Below are positions 38,082 through 51,710 of a stretch of DNA of 64,000 nt, piece by piece. The notes under the pieces were generated by a model. The model saw only the letters and a list, made by a program, of their open reading frames with translations. It made no database searches and was not told the DNA's origin. Within the stretch, counting starts at the first letter, position 1. Every line of letters starts with the position of its first letter. Where the stretch lies: the NCBI GenBank assembly GCA_963930775.1, contig OZ005704.1, forward strand, positions 7,502,001-7,566,000. Reading direction: 5' to 3'. This DNA is from Cliona cf. orientalis (lineage: Eukaryota > Porifera > Demospongiae > Clionaida > Clionaidae). The translations under genes and the position numbers were made by a program.

Positions 38082-41000
38082 TCAAAGCTTCTCTTCATCA
38101 GACTCCTCCCCCTCCTCATACGGTGGGTCATCGGAGAGCATATTGCTGGAGTTGGGTGCCCCATTCCTCCGAAAGGCCACCCTAACCTGGCTCCCCCCGC
38201 CACCGGAAGACGGGGGGCCAGAGCTGCGAGTGGAGGCCGTGTAGGTTCGGGTATTGGCGGGGGTCACCATATCCTTGAAATTGGAGTGCGTCCCAAGATG
38301 GCTCCTCCGAGTTGCCCCGTAGCCTCGAGCTCCCTGGTTATCCTCATCCTGCAGTCAACAAAATTTGAAATTTTGACCCTACATGTATAATATGTGAGTA
38401 AAAATCAAAAATTCGTTACACTTCGACATGGGAATTGGCCTAAATGCCATGAAAATGCAACAAAATCATAATGATCCCCTAAGTTTAAGAATGTGAATTT
38501 CAAATTCTCTGAAACACAATTTGCACCTATTCCCAACTTTGTGGGGTGAACTGGCAACGAATGGTTGATTTTTACTTGAGGTGTTCACATATTATTATAC
38601 TGATGTGAAGAGACTATGTATACGTAGCATTGAATGTTGGTTCCAAGTAGTATAAAACTATGATAGAAAATTAATGAAAAAATACTTGATTGTTCATACT
38701 GACCTGGATATTGACCCTAGAGCCAGTTAGGTGGTCAGTGTAGCTAGTTCGATCAGGCTCAATACCCGGCATGGGCGCTAGCAGGGTCCCAGTCTGACCG
38801 TACTCCTCCTCTGGGCGAGTGAGCAACCAGCTGCCTCCCTTGTAGACACGATGGAGAGGCATCTGTGGGAAGCCTTCTTCATTCTGACGATTCAGACATA
38901 GCAACCTGAAGAAGATAAATATCATTATCGGTTAATTTTAGGCATTATAGATATATAAATTATTATAAGACTGTGGCCACTGGATCTTAGCTCCATGTAA
39001 ACACTATATAAAAATTTTGTACTTTTCAAAAATCCAGGCAATTGGACTAATGGGTAGTAGGTAGAGAATGAAATAGGTGATGAACGCTCCAACTCCTCCG
39101 ACTCCGATCATGATAAGAGCACCTATGAACTGGGACAGCAGCCGCTCACCATAGTTCTGTATCGCAATAACATTAAATTACTTTTTGAGACTGCATTATT
39201 ATCATTAATGTCACAATTACCAGTGGAGGGAGTCTGAGAATGCAGTAGCATAAACCCTCGAACGAAGCGTGGAGATTACATTCGGCAGTACGGCCGACCA
39301 GAAACAGGGCAGTTGCAATGATACTCCACAAACCACTGCGAAATTAATTATCAACACAAAAGGATGATGATAAAATTAATAATATTATTATGATGCTGGA
39401 GACAACTCCTACCAAACAGCATGTACAGGGACCACTCGAGCCGTGTCCTTGATGCTAAACTTGTACTCCAGCCAACAGCCAACGTGATAGAATACCACAC
39501 CAAATGCTGCAGAATGTCAATGAATGATTTCACCAATACACTCTTAAGCTTGGCATTGCTTAATATGACTAAGAAACACGAGCTATTAGTGACATACAAA
39601 ATATACCTCCAATGAGACACGCCCCCCAGTAGTCGACGAAGGGGCAGCCAGCTGTGATGGAGACAAGAGCCGAGAGCACTCCATTGGCTATTTCATTGGC
39701 GTTGACCGATTCGGTCCGATATCGCATCTAAATGCATGAGTATGCAAAATCATCTATAATAATATTATACTGCGTTATATCTACAAAAACTGTCACCATT
39801 AATTTTGTACTCTGAGTAAACAAACTGTTATAATTATTATATATATACAACGAAAAATATTTTTCAGAGCGACAATTTTCTTATATAGTCCGTGTCATTA
39901 CATGAGGGCATGGATACGCGTCTTGGAAGCGCCCGGTTGCTATGAACGCGCGGCGCGGGCAGAGAGAAAGTCCGCACTACAAGGCTCAGGATTGGTCAGA
40001 ACTGTAGGGCCGTGTGCACAAAGAAGAGTGGCCTTAATGCCTCGGGCCTGTGCATGCGCACGGTACTAATGGGATATGTTTGTGAGCATGTACTGTTATT
40101 AAATACATGATCATGCATGCTAGCCACATTATCCCATGATTGTTACATTAAACATACTTGTACACATGTATATATATGTACACTCAGCGGCATAATTTCT
40201 AGCACTGACCTGTGCCCAAGTAGCAATAAGGATGGCAACAATTCCACCCGACGCCCCAGCGAGAATCATATTGACAGCAATCACTGAAGGAACTCCATAG
40301 TAGGGAAACTGATTCTTATGTGAATCAGTGATGTTAAAACCAACTGTTTGAAGAGGAAGAGAGACATAATTATATTATAGCTAAATACAAATGTTGTTAT
40401 AATAGTATAGAATCAATCGATCTACCTTCCACGCTCTCAGTTGATCCACAATTAAAGGCGAACCTATACAACAATAATAATTATTAAAATCTAACATGTG
40501 AGATGAGTGATCGAAAAGGTATCTACAATCCAATCTTTCACCAAAATTTGGCTGCTACATTGTACACTGAAGATAAATGTAGCGTTATTGTTTATTTGAA
40601 TGACGGTTTGCTTACCAGCAGAACCAGAGTATGAAGACACCGAGCGCAGCCTCTGATACTGTCTCCTCTCCACCATGCACAGGGTACATCCAATCCCAAA
40701 ACCCTCTGAAACAAACAAAAGGTGTAAATTTATTAAAACGATAGTATAATTATCAGCGCCCATAATGTACAAAGTTTATAAAAAAAACATAGCAGAGTAT
40801 CATGACAGAAATAAAACTGAAAGCAAAGTTTGAGGGCATTATTTCCGCTGAAAGAACCCCCGGATTGGAAAGAACATTGCAAGTGATAGGTGTATGGTAG
40901 GTGTCTTACTTTGGCTCAACATCTTCTTGTTCTTCTGCACCAGTAAGCGGAGCACCATCTGCCTGACCACGCCCCTGAAAATCAATCATTATCAGATGCA

Positions 41001-42420
41001 CAGTTACAATAATATTATTATAGCATGATGATGTATCATTAACTTTGCTTACTAGTGGACGACGCTTGCTCTTTTTATCCCACCACTCCTGAAATCTAGC
41101 GAATAGGCAAACCATCAGGCCAGCCACGCCACCTGGAGAACAACAACTTAATAGTGCTCTCAATTTGAATACCACAAAGCCCACGAATAAAATTGAATTA
41201 TAGCAGGAGTGTAAAATTACGTAAATTTGTGCTTACCAAGCAGGTGAACTGCCCCTCCCCCAGCAAAGTCCAGGACATAGAGCCGGTCGGCTAGGGGCAG
41301 TGTTTCGCTGCAGTTGTGACCACAACTTTGGTAGTGCGTGTTGTAAAAGTTGCAGAAACGATAAGGAGAGAGGGATTGGCAGTCATCTGACCAGATGATC
41401 CGAGCCACTATTGGGTGAAGTATACCCTAATACATGATGTAGTGTATAATAGGGTCACATAATAATATTATCTTTTCCAAATAATATTATCTTATTTCCG
41501 GCTATAAAGTATACAATAAATTATACATGTACACAGTCAAGGATAAATAAACTCTTACACTGATAACAAAGGCGCTGATGAAAGCAGCTGGGAGCCTCAG
41601 TTTGTAGCGATTGGTGACTAGACAGCCACCAACAATGGTGGCCGCATTGCTGGCAAATGTGAACTGCAGCACACAAAATTGAATCATCATAGTACCCTAC
41701 TGGCACATGTACCCTAGTACCCTGCATATAAGGCAGTTATAATGTATTGGCTATAACAGACCTTGAAAAACCAGAGCACTGGATCAGTGAGTGCAAAAAA
41801 TTTGCGCCCAATGTTGATAGGAGATCCATACTGAGAAATTGCATCAAAACCAAGGAGGAAAAATCCAAATGCACTTGCAAATGCATCCTGGTGTTTCTGC
41901 AACCACAAGAAAAGTTATAGTTTCAAATTATACTGCGATAGTAACCAACTTTGCTGAAATTTAATATGGAATACTTTGAGCTCACCAGGACGATAACGTA
42001 TCTCTTCTCCTTAGGAGTCCTTGCAAAAGCAACCTCAAGAAGCATAAATCCTGCTTTCTGAACATACAACAAAAAGTATGACTTGAGTAAGTGGGTGAGG
42101 TTCGAGTCTAGGTAGATGGCACTCATTGACAGTTTATTACCATAAAGAAAACGATGATGGAGGCAATCAACACCCAGGCTGCGCTGCCTTCAGTATAGCG
42201 AACATTCTCGTGAAGATCATCAATCGCGCAAGGTCTCTGTTGAGCAGCGCATGCATGAAATTTATGCAAATTGAACTCAAGATTCTTTTTTTTTCCCCTG
42301 TTCACTCACGTATGAAAAATGGCAATGGTCGTAGTCGTAGCACCATCCTTTCTCCTCCACGCCACCGCCACTGTCGTTGCCGAATAGCCTACTAACGAGA
42401 CCTGCGTCTAGGTCAGCCAT
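38082..42420 (-). CDS. AMT-type ammonium transporter
   Basis: Seventeen exons, 682 residues: 42420-42310, 42236-42141, 42057-41986, 41896-41762, 41663-41559, 41426-41237, 41132-41053, 40974-40910, 40705-40616, 40463-40426, 40343-40210, 39727-39607, 39506-39413, 39335-39221, 39156-39023, 38905-38704, 38348-38082. Phases close throughout. About 11 membrane helices are present, with AMT landmarks: AGFMLLE early, [11 protein letters not shown] (first pore His), GWFAFN-like CWFAFNCGS, and [13 protein letters not shown] (second pore His). The DFAG-x-G-x-VH form separates it from Rh proteins. The C-terminal tail is long, hydrophilic and acidic at the end (SDEEKL), making the protein longer than usual AMTs. 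Expected role: ammonium uptake or release at the plasma membrane. Confidence 0.88.
39890..40070. promoter_or_regulatory. CpG-rich patch in an AMT intron
   Basis: Within intron 39728-40209 the sequence turns GC- and CpG-rich (ACGCGTC, GAACGCGCGGCGCGGG), with an inverted CCAAT box (ATTGG near 39990) and TGTGCATGCGCAC near 40052. This looks like a promoter but no start of a known exon lies next to it. Confidence 0.3.
41488..41514. repeat. Possible solo MITE terminus
   Basis: ATTTCCGGCTATAAAGTATA resembles the terminal repeat of the MITEs at 19300 and 37080. No partner end is found nearby. Confidence 0.35.
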
Positions 42421-42686
42421 TGGTCTGCAAAAAGCACGAGCTCAGCTAGCTGCAGGTTCGCAGAGGTCAAGTGGGTGGGGCTTGTCCCGAAAGCGAAGCT
42501 AGCGCACGTGATGACCATGTGACTGTCACACGCACGAACGGAATCCGCATAGCAGCACCGACCATCGTAGTGGACGTGGTGACAAACTTCGAAGATTCTA
42601 AACGTACACGAAAGAAGCGCGGCCACTGGGAGAAAGGCTAACAGTTCTATCGTCTCGGACACTCCCTCTCACCTCTACGTAGTGCC
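42421..42686. promoter_or_regulatory. Divergent promoter AMT / striatin
   Basis: The 266 bp gap contains CACGTG at 42505-42510 and CATGTG at 42516-42521, two E-box-type sites, and several CpGs. Confidence 0.45.
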
Positions 42687-45671
42687 ATGGACGTCGAAGG
42701 CCCTGGAAATCCTCGGGCCGGAGGCAATGCGGCTCTCGCTGCCACCTTCCCGTCGAACGCGGGACCGGGAGGTCCCGAGCAACTATCGGCCACTACAAAC
42801 TACACTATTCCCGGTATTCTGCACTTTATAAAGCACGAATGGAGCCGTTTCGAGAAGGAAAAGGCGATGTGGGAGGTAGAAAGAGCCGAGTTACAGGTAC
42901 GTATGAAGCGCCTCCCTCCGGCACCGTAATTATCATCTTTAGGAGGAAATTCCCCCCCTAGGGGCACCCGCAGTAGGTTTCTCGCGCCCCAAGGCCCAGA
43001 ATAGGACACATACCTTTGATACTGGCTAGCTTATTGCTACAGATAAAACTTTTTTTGACACAAATTTCATGACAAGTGTCATAAAAGTTAAGGTCTGTTA
43101 ATAGTGTTTAGTTGTTCCAGTGTAAACTCGCAGTGGGAGGGTCTGGCCCACTATACTTTTAACCTATAAGCTATACCCTTTTTGTATCTGCTAGCGTGGC
43201 TACTTTCTCTGCTGACCAATTGGATTAAAGACGTCACTGGTAGATAGATATTGCATCACCTCCATAGCTAAGATTAGTGTAGGGGATGTGGATGTTTATT
43301 TCGATGTTTATTGAATTATATTGTAGGCAAAGATAGCATTTCTTCAAGGTGAGAGAAAGGGGCATGAAAACATGATGCACGACCTCGTCAGACGGATAAA
43401 GATGCTCGAGTATGCTCTGAAGGCAGAAAGGTCAGCCCCCCCCCCCTTTCTTCTCTCTCTCTCTCTCTCTCTCTCCCCCCTCTCTCTCCTCCTTCCTTCC
43501 CCCTTCCTCTGTTTAAGTGTGTATCGTGTATGTATCTGAACATCAGATAGATGTCAGTGTATCAGACCGACCCCAGCCGGCCAGATATGCTCTGTGAGCT
43601 TGGTTTTATATTTCCTCTCACATTTCACTGCATTGTTATCCACGTACATGGTTGTGATAATAATTATTTATGGTATTCCCACAACATCGTGTGTGCGTGT
43701 GTATACATGTGCAGTAGTAGTATGGGTCTAGTGTGGAGGATTGGATATTATACTTGTGTAGATTGACTTGGAGAGCGTGTGTGTATGACCCTTGAGTGAA
43801 CCTAGTGGCTATTGTCCTCATGTGCATGTATGTCTGTCTGTACTATATATACTGTGCTGTCTGTCGTATACCCTACATGCTTCACATGCATACTAGACAG
43901 CATTAATTTTGTAACTGTGGAAATGAAGGCAATTTTTTTTGGATATACAGCGTGTGGTGGTCATTAATTAGAATAGAGACGCTGGTGCATTACACTTTGT
44001 TTGATAGGCTCCAAGTCATTTACGTGACATGTACACACCCAAACACTTACACTGGGGAAGCTTAAGACGGTAGTAGCCTTGTACTGCCGTGTGTACGTGT
44101 ATGTATTATTGTTGTCATGTGCGTGTGTGTCTGATGGTACATGGTGTGTTGTCACTTGATCAGTGTCATTCAGGTAGATACCTGTTACTTGTACTCGGCA
44201 CTCTCTCCCTTTCTCTTCCTCTCTCTCTCTCTCTTTCTCTCTCTCCCTCTCTCCCTCTCTCTCTCTCTCTCTCTCTTCTCTCCCCCCTGTATTTTTTCTT
44301 TCTCATATGATTTTTCTTTCAAATTCAGGGCGAAACTGTACAAGTTGCAGCATCCCGGTAAGGAGCTTATGTTCTCAGACATGAAGCCACCAGTGATTGA
44401 ATCTGAACAGCAAGGTAGGTCTACTTTGTCACATCAAAGCACCAGCCATCATGGATCAATTCTTGCGTCTGTAGGTCAAATGGACATGAGTACCGTCACT
44501 CAACAGAAAGAAGAAAGTAGAAAGATCCTCAGAGAGTAAGATCAACACGACTCTGATAGTGTTGGGTAGCATTTATAACAATGTAGACGTACACAATCTA
44601 CACTCCCTATGTATATATACGGTACATAATTACACATAATAATAATATATGAGACAGAGACGGTTATGAAAGATACACATAATCATTGTTCTCTTTCTTC
44701 ACTGTTTAGGTATCTACGAGAGGTTGGTTTTCCTGACAGCGTTCTCGAAGCGAGGCTGTCGAGAATCGCGGCCTACAAGAGCCTCTACGCTCAGAATCAC
44801 ACCACAGCCACCGAAGACTCGAGCAGAATAGAATCACCTAAAGTTACAGTAAGCAGAGAGGGAGAGAGGGGGGGGGGGGAGGGGGAGAGAGAGAAGAGGG
44901 AGTGTGGGAGAGGGGGGATATGAGTGAGAGCGTGTGTATATATGTGCATAAGAAAGTGTGTGTTTGAAGAAAAAATATGTCGTCCATGTACATGTGTAGC
45001 AGTGTGGGTGTTAGGCGGTGGAGACAATCTGAGATGGGGCATGAAGTCTGTGCTATGCCAAACATGACGAGAATTCAAATTTTCACCTCCCAATGAACTG
45101 CGTGTACATAAACTCTAGACGACCTCACCATAGTACTATACTATTCATCACACATGCACATGTACATGTACATGTGTTATTAGTATCTTATAGTGTTGCC
45201 TATGGTTAGCCATACTATCACTCTGATCAAAGCTGCTGAATTGTAGAGGTGGTTCTGAGTACACTGCCACTGAATACCGGAGATTCTTGACCCCAGCACT
45301 GCCTTCCACATCTGTCTAGTATCTATATATGCAGAGTACATGCAGCACACATGTACATGTAGTTCACATGTACATGCACACATGCATCTGTACATGTACA
45401 AGGTGATGTGCTATAATATTATCTGCCTCTCTAGCTCTGGTTTGGTTACATTGCATGCATGTATACATGGTATATTTTAGCTGTTTTGTTGTGGCTTGGA
45501 AACCTGGCCAACGGCTGTGGTTTAATTTAGTACTCGCACACAATATATCATCCTGTGTTCTTATGATTGGTGGCCGTTGTTGGCAAGCGAAGACCTTGGG
45601 GCGTGCTCTTCCTGGAAATAAGGGCTTTGTGGTTTGAACCCCTATCCTTGTCTAGTGCCTATATTATGTGT

Positions 45672-45744
<73 letters not shown>

Positions 45745-46767
45745 CTGTCTATCTGTCTGCATAAGTATGTGAGTAAATATCTTCATGGACCTGATTTCCA
45801 TGTTGATTGTAATGTAGGAAAGTGGGAGCCGTCTGTTGAGATACATGCAACCTAAGTGTTCGTGTAATTGCTTCACCGTAGTATTTGTATAGTAACGATT
45901 GTTCTGTCTTTTGCTGTTAAACATAATAATATCTGTATCTATTTTGACCACCACTGTCTCTCCCTTCTCTCTCCTCCCTCCCTCTTCTCTTTAGCGGTCT
46001 GTGACTCCACCCTATCCCCCTCCCCCTTCGCTGCCCCTGGCTAATGGACCCATTGCTAATGGCACTGACATGCAAGTGCAGGGCTCTAACGTACATCCAG
46101 GGGGGAGCCCCATCTCGTCAAATCAGTCACCGGATGATTTTGAAGTGGAGGCCAAAATGCCACCTCAGATGTAAGCATGATTATAGTACCCATTGTATTG
46201 TATTACAATATCAGATACCCAAACTAGAAGTTTGCTTGAATAAAGTTTTTTTTATTCTCCCCAGTCTGTTGAGGAGGGGGGGGGGGGGGGGGGCCTGATA
46301 TTCTGTAGGTGTTGATGCGTCCACTAAGGGCCTAAGAGAAAAATCCTCAACCTACATGTAGTTAGCATGGAACAGTGCTGTATAGTTTATGAACTCAAAG
46401 GTTCACCTGATCCTCTGTATTGTACTATTCAGACTCAGTTAAGCTTTCAGGTTGGATTACACATGTACACAGATGTCAGATTACACATGGTCCATTAGTT
46501 CTTCACGTCGCTCGTTATGGAGAGCTCAAGTTCCTTTCCAGCCTTTACTAGCTCTATGAATCATCTTTATGAAAATTATTGACTAACTTCTAAATTTTTG
46601 TTAATGTGGTATGTAGTGAGCCTCGAGGTGGTGAAGGTGGTGATGAGGAGACAGTGCTGAACTCGTTTGGTTTCCTTGACGACGAGGACAGCGATGAGGA
46701 CGATAATGAAGATGAAGATGAAGAGGGAGGAAAGGGATTCTACCAGCAGGACCTGGCATCTGTGAGT

Positions 46768-46804
<37 letters not shown>

Positions 46805-49800
46805 GATCACTATACCCTTGTTTGACTTTATAGGATGACAGTTCAGGAGTTGAGGTTGACATTAACAGCACAGAGAAGGTCTCACTGGATGAGTTTGAGT
46901 TCTCCAAAGAGGTCAACAGGTACACACAGAATAAGCAGAAGAAGGCTAACAGAACACGTGAGTCACTCAACGCAGCGGTAGTATATATACAGCCCTGGGG
47001 CTGTGTGTGATTTTTTTGCCTTTTTTTGCACCCCAGGGCCTGGTCGCAGTGAGCTGAAGCGTATGGAACAGTACATCAACCAGGCGGCCGAGGACCAGTC
47101 GTCCCCACCTCCTTCCTCGTCCAATCAGCAGCAGTCCTCTCCCTCCCCTTCCTCCTCCTCCTCCTCTTCGTCTAAACCATTTGGTAGCTTAGGGATGATG
47201 CGTATGCCTGGGCGTGGCGGTCGCAGAGTGGACCCTCGGCTGGTCCCTGGGGTGGGGGATGAAACCATCGAGGCATCCCTGCTCGGAGATCTGGCTGTCC
47301 TCACCATTACAGATGACTCCCACCAGGTACACCATATCACTGTATGTGTGTGTGTATTTAGCTCGGGCCCATAGCTATTTAGCGTTGAATATTTCTTGCT
47401 GAAAAGCTAGGAATGAGCTTGGAGATGAGTCTATGATTGATCAAGGATTATAGAAGCGATTATGATAGATTTTAAGCCTAGAAGCTTATTGGGTCACTAG
47501 TACATGTGGATAATTTCTTCTTTTTTTTCTCTATAGAACCCTGTTGAGTCTATGAAGAAATGGGACAACAAGTACACCATGAGAAGGTACACACAGCCAC
47601 AGTACTGTTTGAATATGTGCGTCACACAATATTATGGTTGCCACAGCTGCTAATTAGCCCATTACACACTGCCTGAAATTTGAGATATCGTATACTTTTA
47701 TTTTGTAAAATTTGTTGTTTTTTTTTGTTCTGTAGTCACTTTGATGCTGTGACATCAGTTGCCTTCCACCCGTCTGACCCTGTCCTGGTCACAGGCTCTG
47801 AGGACTGCACCGTCAAGGTCTGGAACCTACAGAAAGCCAACCAGTCAAAAAGGTCAGAGCAACAAGAAAATCCCACTCATTATCAACTGATAAGAATCAC
47901 ATGTACCATGAATACTATAATACTCATTCTTTGGCCCTTGATGTTTCATTGTGCGATTGACTGTAGTGTACTTGTTGTCACTGTTTCCCCCGCAGATCGG
48001 CCATAGTGGATGTGGAGCCACTGCACACCTTCAGAGGGCATAGGTAAGTGTTTCATAGAGAAGGGGGTGGGAGCCTCCTCAGGCTTTGCCGTGTATATAC
48101 TTGTATTATCCCCTCCCTCCCACAAAGTGGCATCATATCCTCTGTGTATCTTGTATGAAACATTGAAGAGTACAGTATAACTGCTTTTTGTAGATGAGTG
48201 TATATGTATTATGTGTATCTTCTACCATTTCAGTGGTTCTGTTCTGAGTATTGCTGTTAGCCTGAATGGGGAGCTGTGCTTCAGTGGCAGTGCCGACTCC
48301 AGTATAGGAGTGTGGCAGCTTCCTGGTGACCTCAACGACCCCTTTGACGTATACGGTAAAAATCCTTTTTTTTTAACGTTTCTATTGGCGTAAAACCATA
48401 ATTTCTGGGAGTGATACTTGCAATTATTTTCATGCTCTCTGATGGCTTTGAACTTCTCCTATTGTACTATCCCCCTACAGACCCTCAGTTGAGCATGAGC
48501 CAATTGAAGGGCCATACCGATGCCATATGGGACCTATCAGTCCACCCGACCAGTGGCCTCCTCCTCTCCTGTGCCTCTGACGGCACCTGTCGACTCTGGA
48601 ACCACCAAGCAACCAATCCCCAGATCAAGCTATACCAGGCCGAAGAAAGTTAGTGCAAAAATTTAATGTGAATTTTTATCTGTTCTTCACATACAACTAA
48701 GCTCTGCATTTCGATTATACTCCATAATATTATTAAATTGTGAAGGCTATTACATATTGGGCAATGCTGACTATCATAGTATGAGTGAAATTTGCCGTAA
48801 TATAATATTATACTAAAATCAAAATTTTATAGCGATTATGCCGATTTTCCTTCTTTCTGTAGGATTTGGCAACCCTACGTCAGTGGATTTTGTAGCCACC
48901 GACCTTCACCAGATGGTGGCCTCCTATGCGGCTGCAAGGACAATCATCTTTGACCTCGAGACAGGCAAGGCTGTGCTCAATCTGGACAGTGCCACTACCT
49001 ATGGTAAGGCTCAGCATTCTAATTAGAGCCCACCTCCCTCCCTTCCTGGAGTGAATGGCATTTTGTGTGTTTGTTTTTATTATGTTATTCATGATGTCAT
49101 CTCCCACTGAAAGTTGTTCATGGATGAATAGGTGTTGATAATTTACCCCTGTATGTGTGTATATTATATTATTGGCTGCCCAATGACCCAAAGCACTTGA
49201 ATACCATCTCCTTACACAGACACATGCATGCATAAGCACACACATACATGCACACGCCAGCAGCTAGAGATCAACCGAACCATCACACAAACATAATATT
49301 TGATTCAACACCTCCAAATGTTGAATGTTGCGTGCATGCATGCATGTACACGTATGGAGACATGTGTATTGATAAGATTGTGTTCTCTTTCACAGATGGT
49401 ACCCCAAACACTCAAATCAACAAGATAGCGTGTCACCCGACCCTGCCCATCATCGTCACTGCCCATGAAGACAAGTACATCAGAATGTACGACTCAAACA
49501 CAGGTACACAAGTAGTCTTCAGCCAAAAATTATCAATATTTGATAGCCATTTCATGACTACACATGCACAGAATTTGTAACTCGTTTGTACCACTTGTTT
49601 CTCTACTGTCCTTATGTTTATATAATGTAATCGTCATGGCAACACTACAGGGAAGGTGATCAACTCGATGACGGCTCACTTGGACTCTGTGACCAGTTTG
49701 GCTATTGATCCTCATGGACTCTACTTGCTATCCGGAGGTAGGGGGGTGACGAGTGTGTGTACCCATTCAGCAATATGTGTGCAAATTTGATGTGACTCCT

Positions 49801-50069
49801 CTCTTTCTCTCCTCCTCCCCTCCCCCACTCTCTCTCCCCCCTCCCTCCGTCTCTCTCTTTCTCCTCCCTCCCTCCATCTCTCTCTCCCCATAATCATAGG
49901 TCACGACGGTTCGTTACGTTTCTGGAGTATGGACTCGAAGATGTGTATCCAGGAGATTACTGCCCACCGCAAACGCTATGACGAGTCCATCTACAACGTT
50001 GCCTGTCATTTGACCAAGCCCTACTTTGCCAGTGCTGGGGCCGATGGTATAGCAAAGGTCTTCGTCTGA
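42687..50069 (+). CDS. STRN: Striatin
   Basis: Eighteen exons, 781 residues: 42687-42896, 43327-43430, 44329-44414, 44475-44535, 44710-44848, 45995-46170, 46617-46761, 46834-46957, 47037-47326, 47537-47586, 47736-47852, 47996-48043, 48234-48355, 48481-48648, 48863-49003, 49396-49503, 49651-49737, 49900-50069. Human striatin has 780. The N-terminus has the caveolin-binding/coiled-coil segment [18 protein letters not shown] and [12 protein letters not shown], then an acidic linker ([16 protein letters not shown]), a Ser-rich tract, and a C-terminal WD40 propeller (for example [36 protein letters not shown]). Striatins scaffold PP2A and GCKIII kinases in the STRIPAK complex, which restrains Hippo signalling. 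The boundary of exon 4 may be off by a base. Confidence 0.93.
45674..45740. repeat. (CT)n microsatellite
   Basis: More than 30 CT units in a striatin intron, the longest simple repeat in the window. Confidence 0.9.
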
Positions 50070-50975
50070 CGATGATGATGAAGGTTGGCCACTCCTCTAT
50101 CTTGTGGTGCGTGCAAAATTTTAATAAATATTGTGAACACTCTTCTCACCTCACGAAAAAAAACCTGCCTAGCTCTTTTCATGATCACCTAATTATTAAC
50201 TGATGCCCCTTGTATTATTGTATCGTTGTAGTGTACACCTCTCTCTCTCGAAGAAGTGCATCTTGAAAAATGAGATGCCAATCACTATTATTTTACTTTC
50301 TCTCATATTATTACGGATGGTCTAGGGGCAAAAATTATATTATTTGTCTGTGTGTGTGTGTGTTAGCTGAATGTGTACATGTAAGGGTCAAGTATTACTA
50401 TGATTGTGTAGAATGTGTCCTAGGGTTTATTAATGTTATGTATAATTCTCACAAAATTATCGCATTATTATTATAACTGGACTAATCATGATATTATGCC
50501 TCTCATGCACCTGATTACTATTATGAGTACAGTAGTTAGAATATTATGCAGTCTTCTCTTTTTTCCGAGCATATTATATCAGATCCTCTTTTTTTGTTCA
50601 TAAATGAGGTGAATTTTCACCTCGATCATATCCTCTCATGGTTTGTCTAAAACACAAAAGATTATACATTCTTTGATGATTATTACATAAGATTGTAATT
50701 ATTATTATTATTATTATTATTATTGCACTACATTGTATCACATTTTCGACCGTCTTTCGTTTGGTGTGTACATGTACGAGTTGTACTGTTTGCAGTGTGC
50801 ATTGTTTGAAATGCTAAGTATTATTTATTGGAACATGTTACAGCAGTGGAGTCCACATGGTGCATGTGCATAAGGCTGCCAAAACACACAATAATATAGC
50901 ATGCACATGAAATTGCCCATTCTGTTATATTATGAATCGGAAGTACATTAAAAGATGTTAATAAGAATCGGCAGT
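50070..50975. other. Convergent 3' region striatin / DPY30
   Basis: AT-rich gap of about 900 bp with a TTA microsatellite near 50698-50723 and AATAAA near 50122. No coding exon is seen. Confidence 0.5.
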
Positions 50976-51513
50976 TCAAGGTAGTGACTCTGGCTTATAT
51001 TTTGGAGTGTACTTTTCTTTGTTCTTCATGAGAAATGCAGCAACATATTCAATCGGATCAGGAGGTCTGGAAACAAGAAAAGACAAATATTATAAGAACA
51101 CTTACTTTTTTCATAAGTTGCTCTAGTGTACATCGTTAGTGCAACCCCTTTGACCAGACCCTTTCTTGCGCATGCATGAAGGGGGCTGGGCACGAGATTA
51201 GTCATACACATGCACAGAGAACACCTCCATACTAAAAATTGTGTCCAGAGTCAATTGAAACTTGCCTAGTTCTATCCACAGCAGTCATAGCATCCAATAG
51301 AATAGGCACCACGGTATAATCCAGGTACAGTCTAGTGGGCATGGCCTGGACCTCCAGCCTGGTGTGCGGAAGACCTATGTTCTTCACTTGATCTTCATAG
51401 TCTAAAACCTCTTCCATGGCCTCAGTAAGGCCAGTCTTTTGAGAGCCGTCTCCAGAAGACCTCGCGGCACCGCTACCAGGCTCACTCTTCACTTTTACCT
51501 CGCTCTCTGCCAT
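50976..51513 (-). CDS. DPY30: DPY30 homolog
   Basis: Two exons, 51513-51266 and 51066-50976, 112 residues from MAESEVKV; an upstream in-frame ATG at 51576 would add 21. The C-terminal dimerisation motif is clear: MPTRLYLDYTVVPILLDAM then RPPDPIEYVAAFLMKNK, matching human LPTRAYLDQTVVPILLQGL and RPPNPIEFLASYLLKNK. DPY30 is a core subunit of SET1/MLL H3K4 methyltransferase complexes. The intron donor must be GC (GCAAGT) rather than GT for the frame to close on RPPDP. The N-terminal half is acidic and not conserved. Confidence 0.9.
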
Positions 51514-51710
51514 GCTTGCCTCTGAAAAGTTCTGGATTTGGGGAATAATGGGTACGGGGTCGATATGGGTTGGCATTAGCAACCTGAATTCCGACAACAA
51601 AGGGTTAAAAAAAAGTGATCACGTGCCCCTGGTCACGCCCCCAAGCCGGAGTACGTTGATAGAAAGTAGGTGGGACGTAGAGTTTGTCTGACTGGTTTCT
51701 GAGCAGAGTA
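51514..51710. promoter_or_regulatory. Divergent promoter DPY30 / SNX
   Basis: A gap of up to 197 bp with CACGTG at 51620-51625 and a CACGCCCCC box just downstream of it. Confidence 0.45.
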
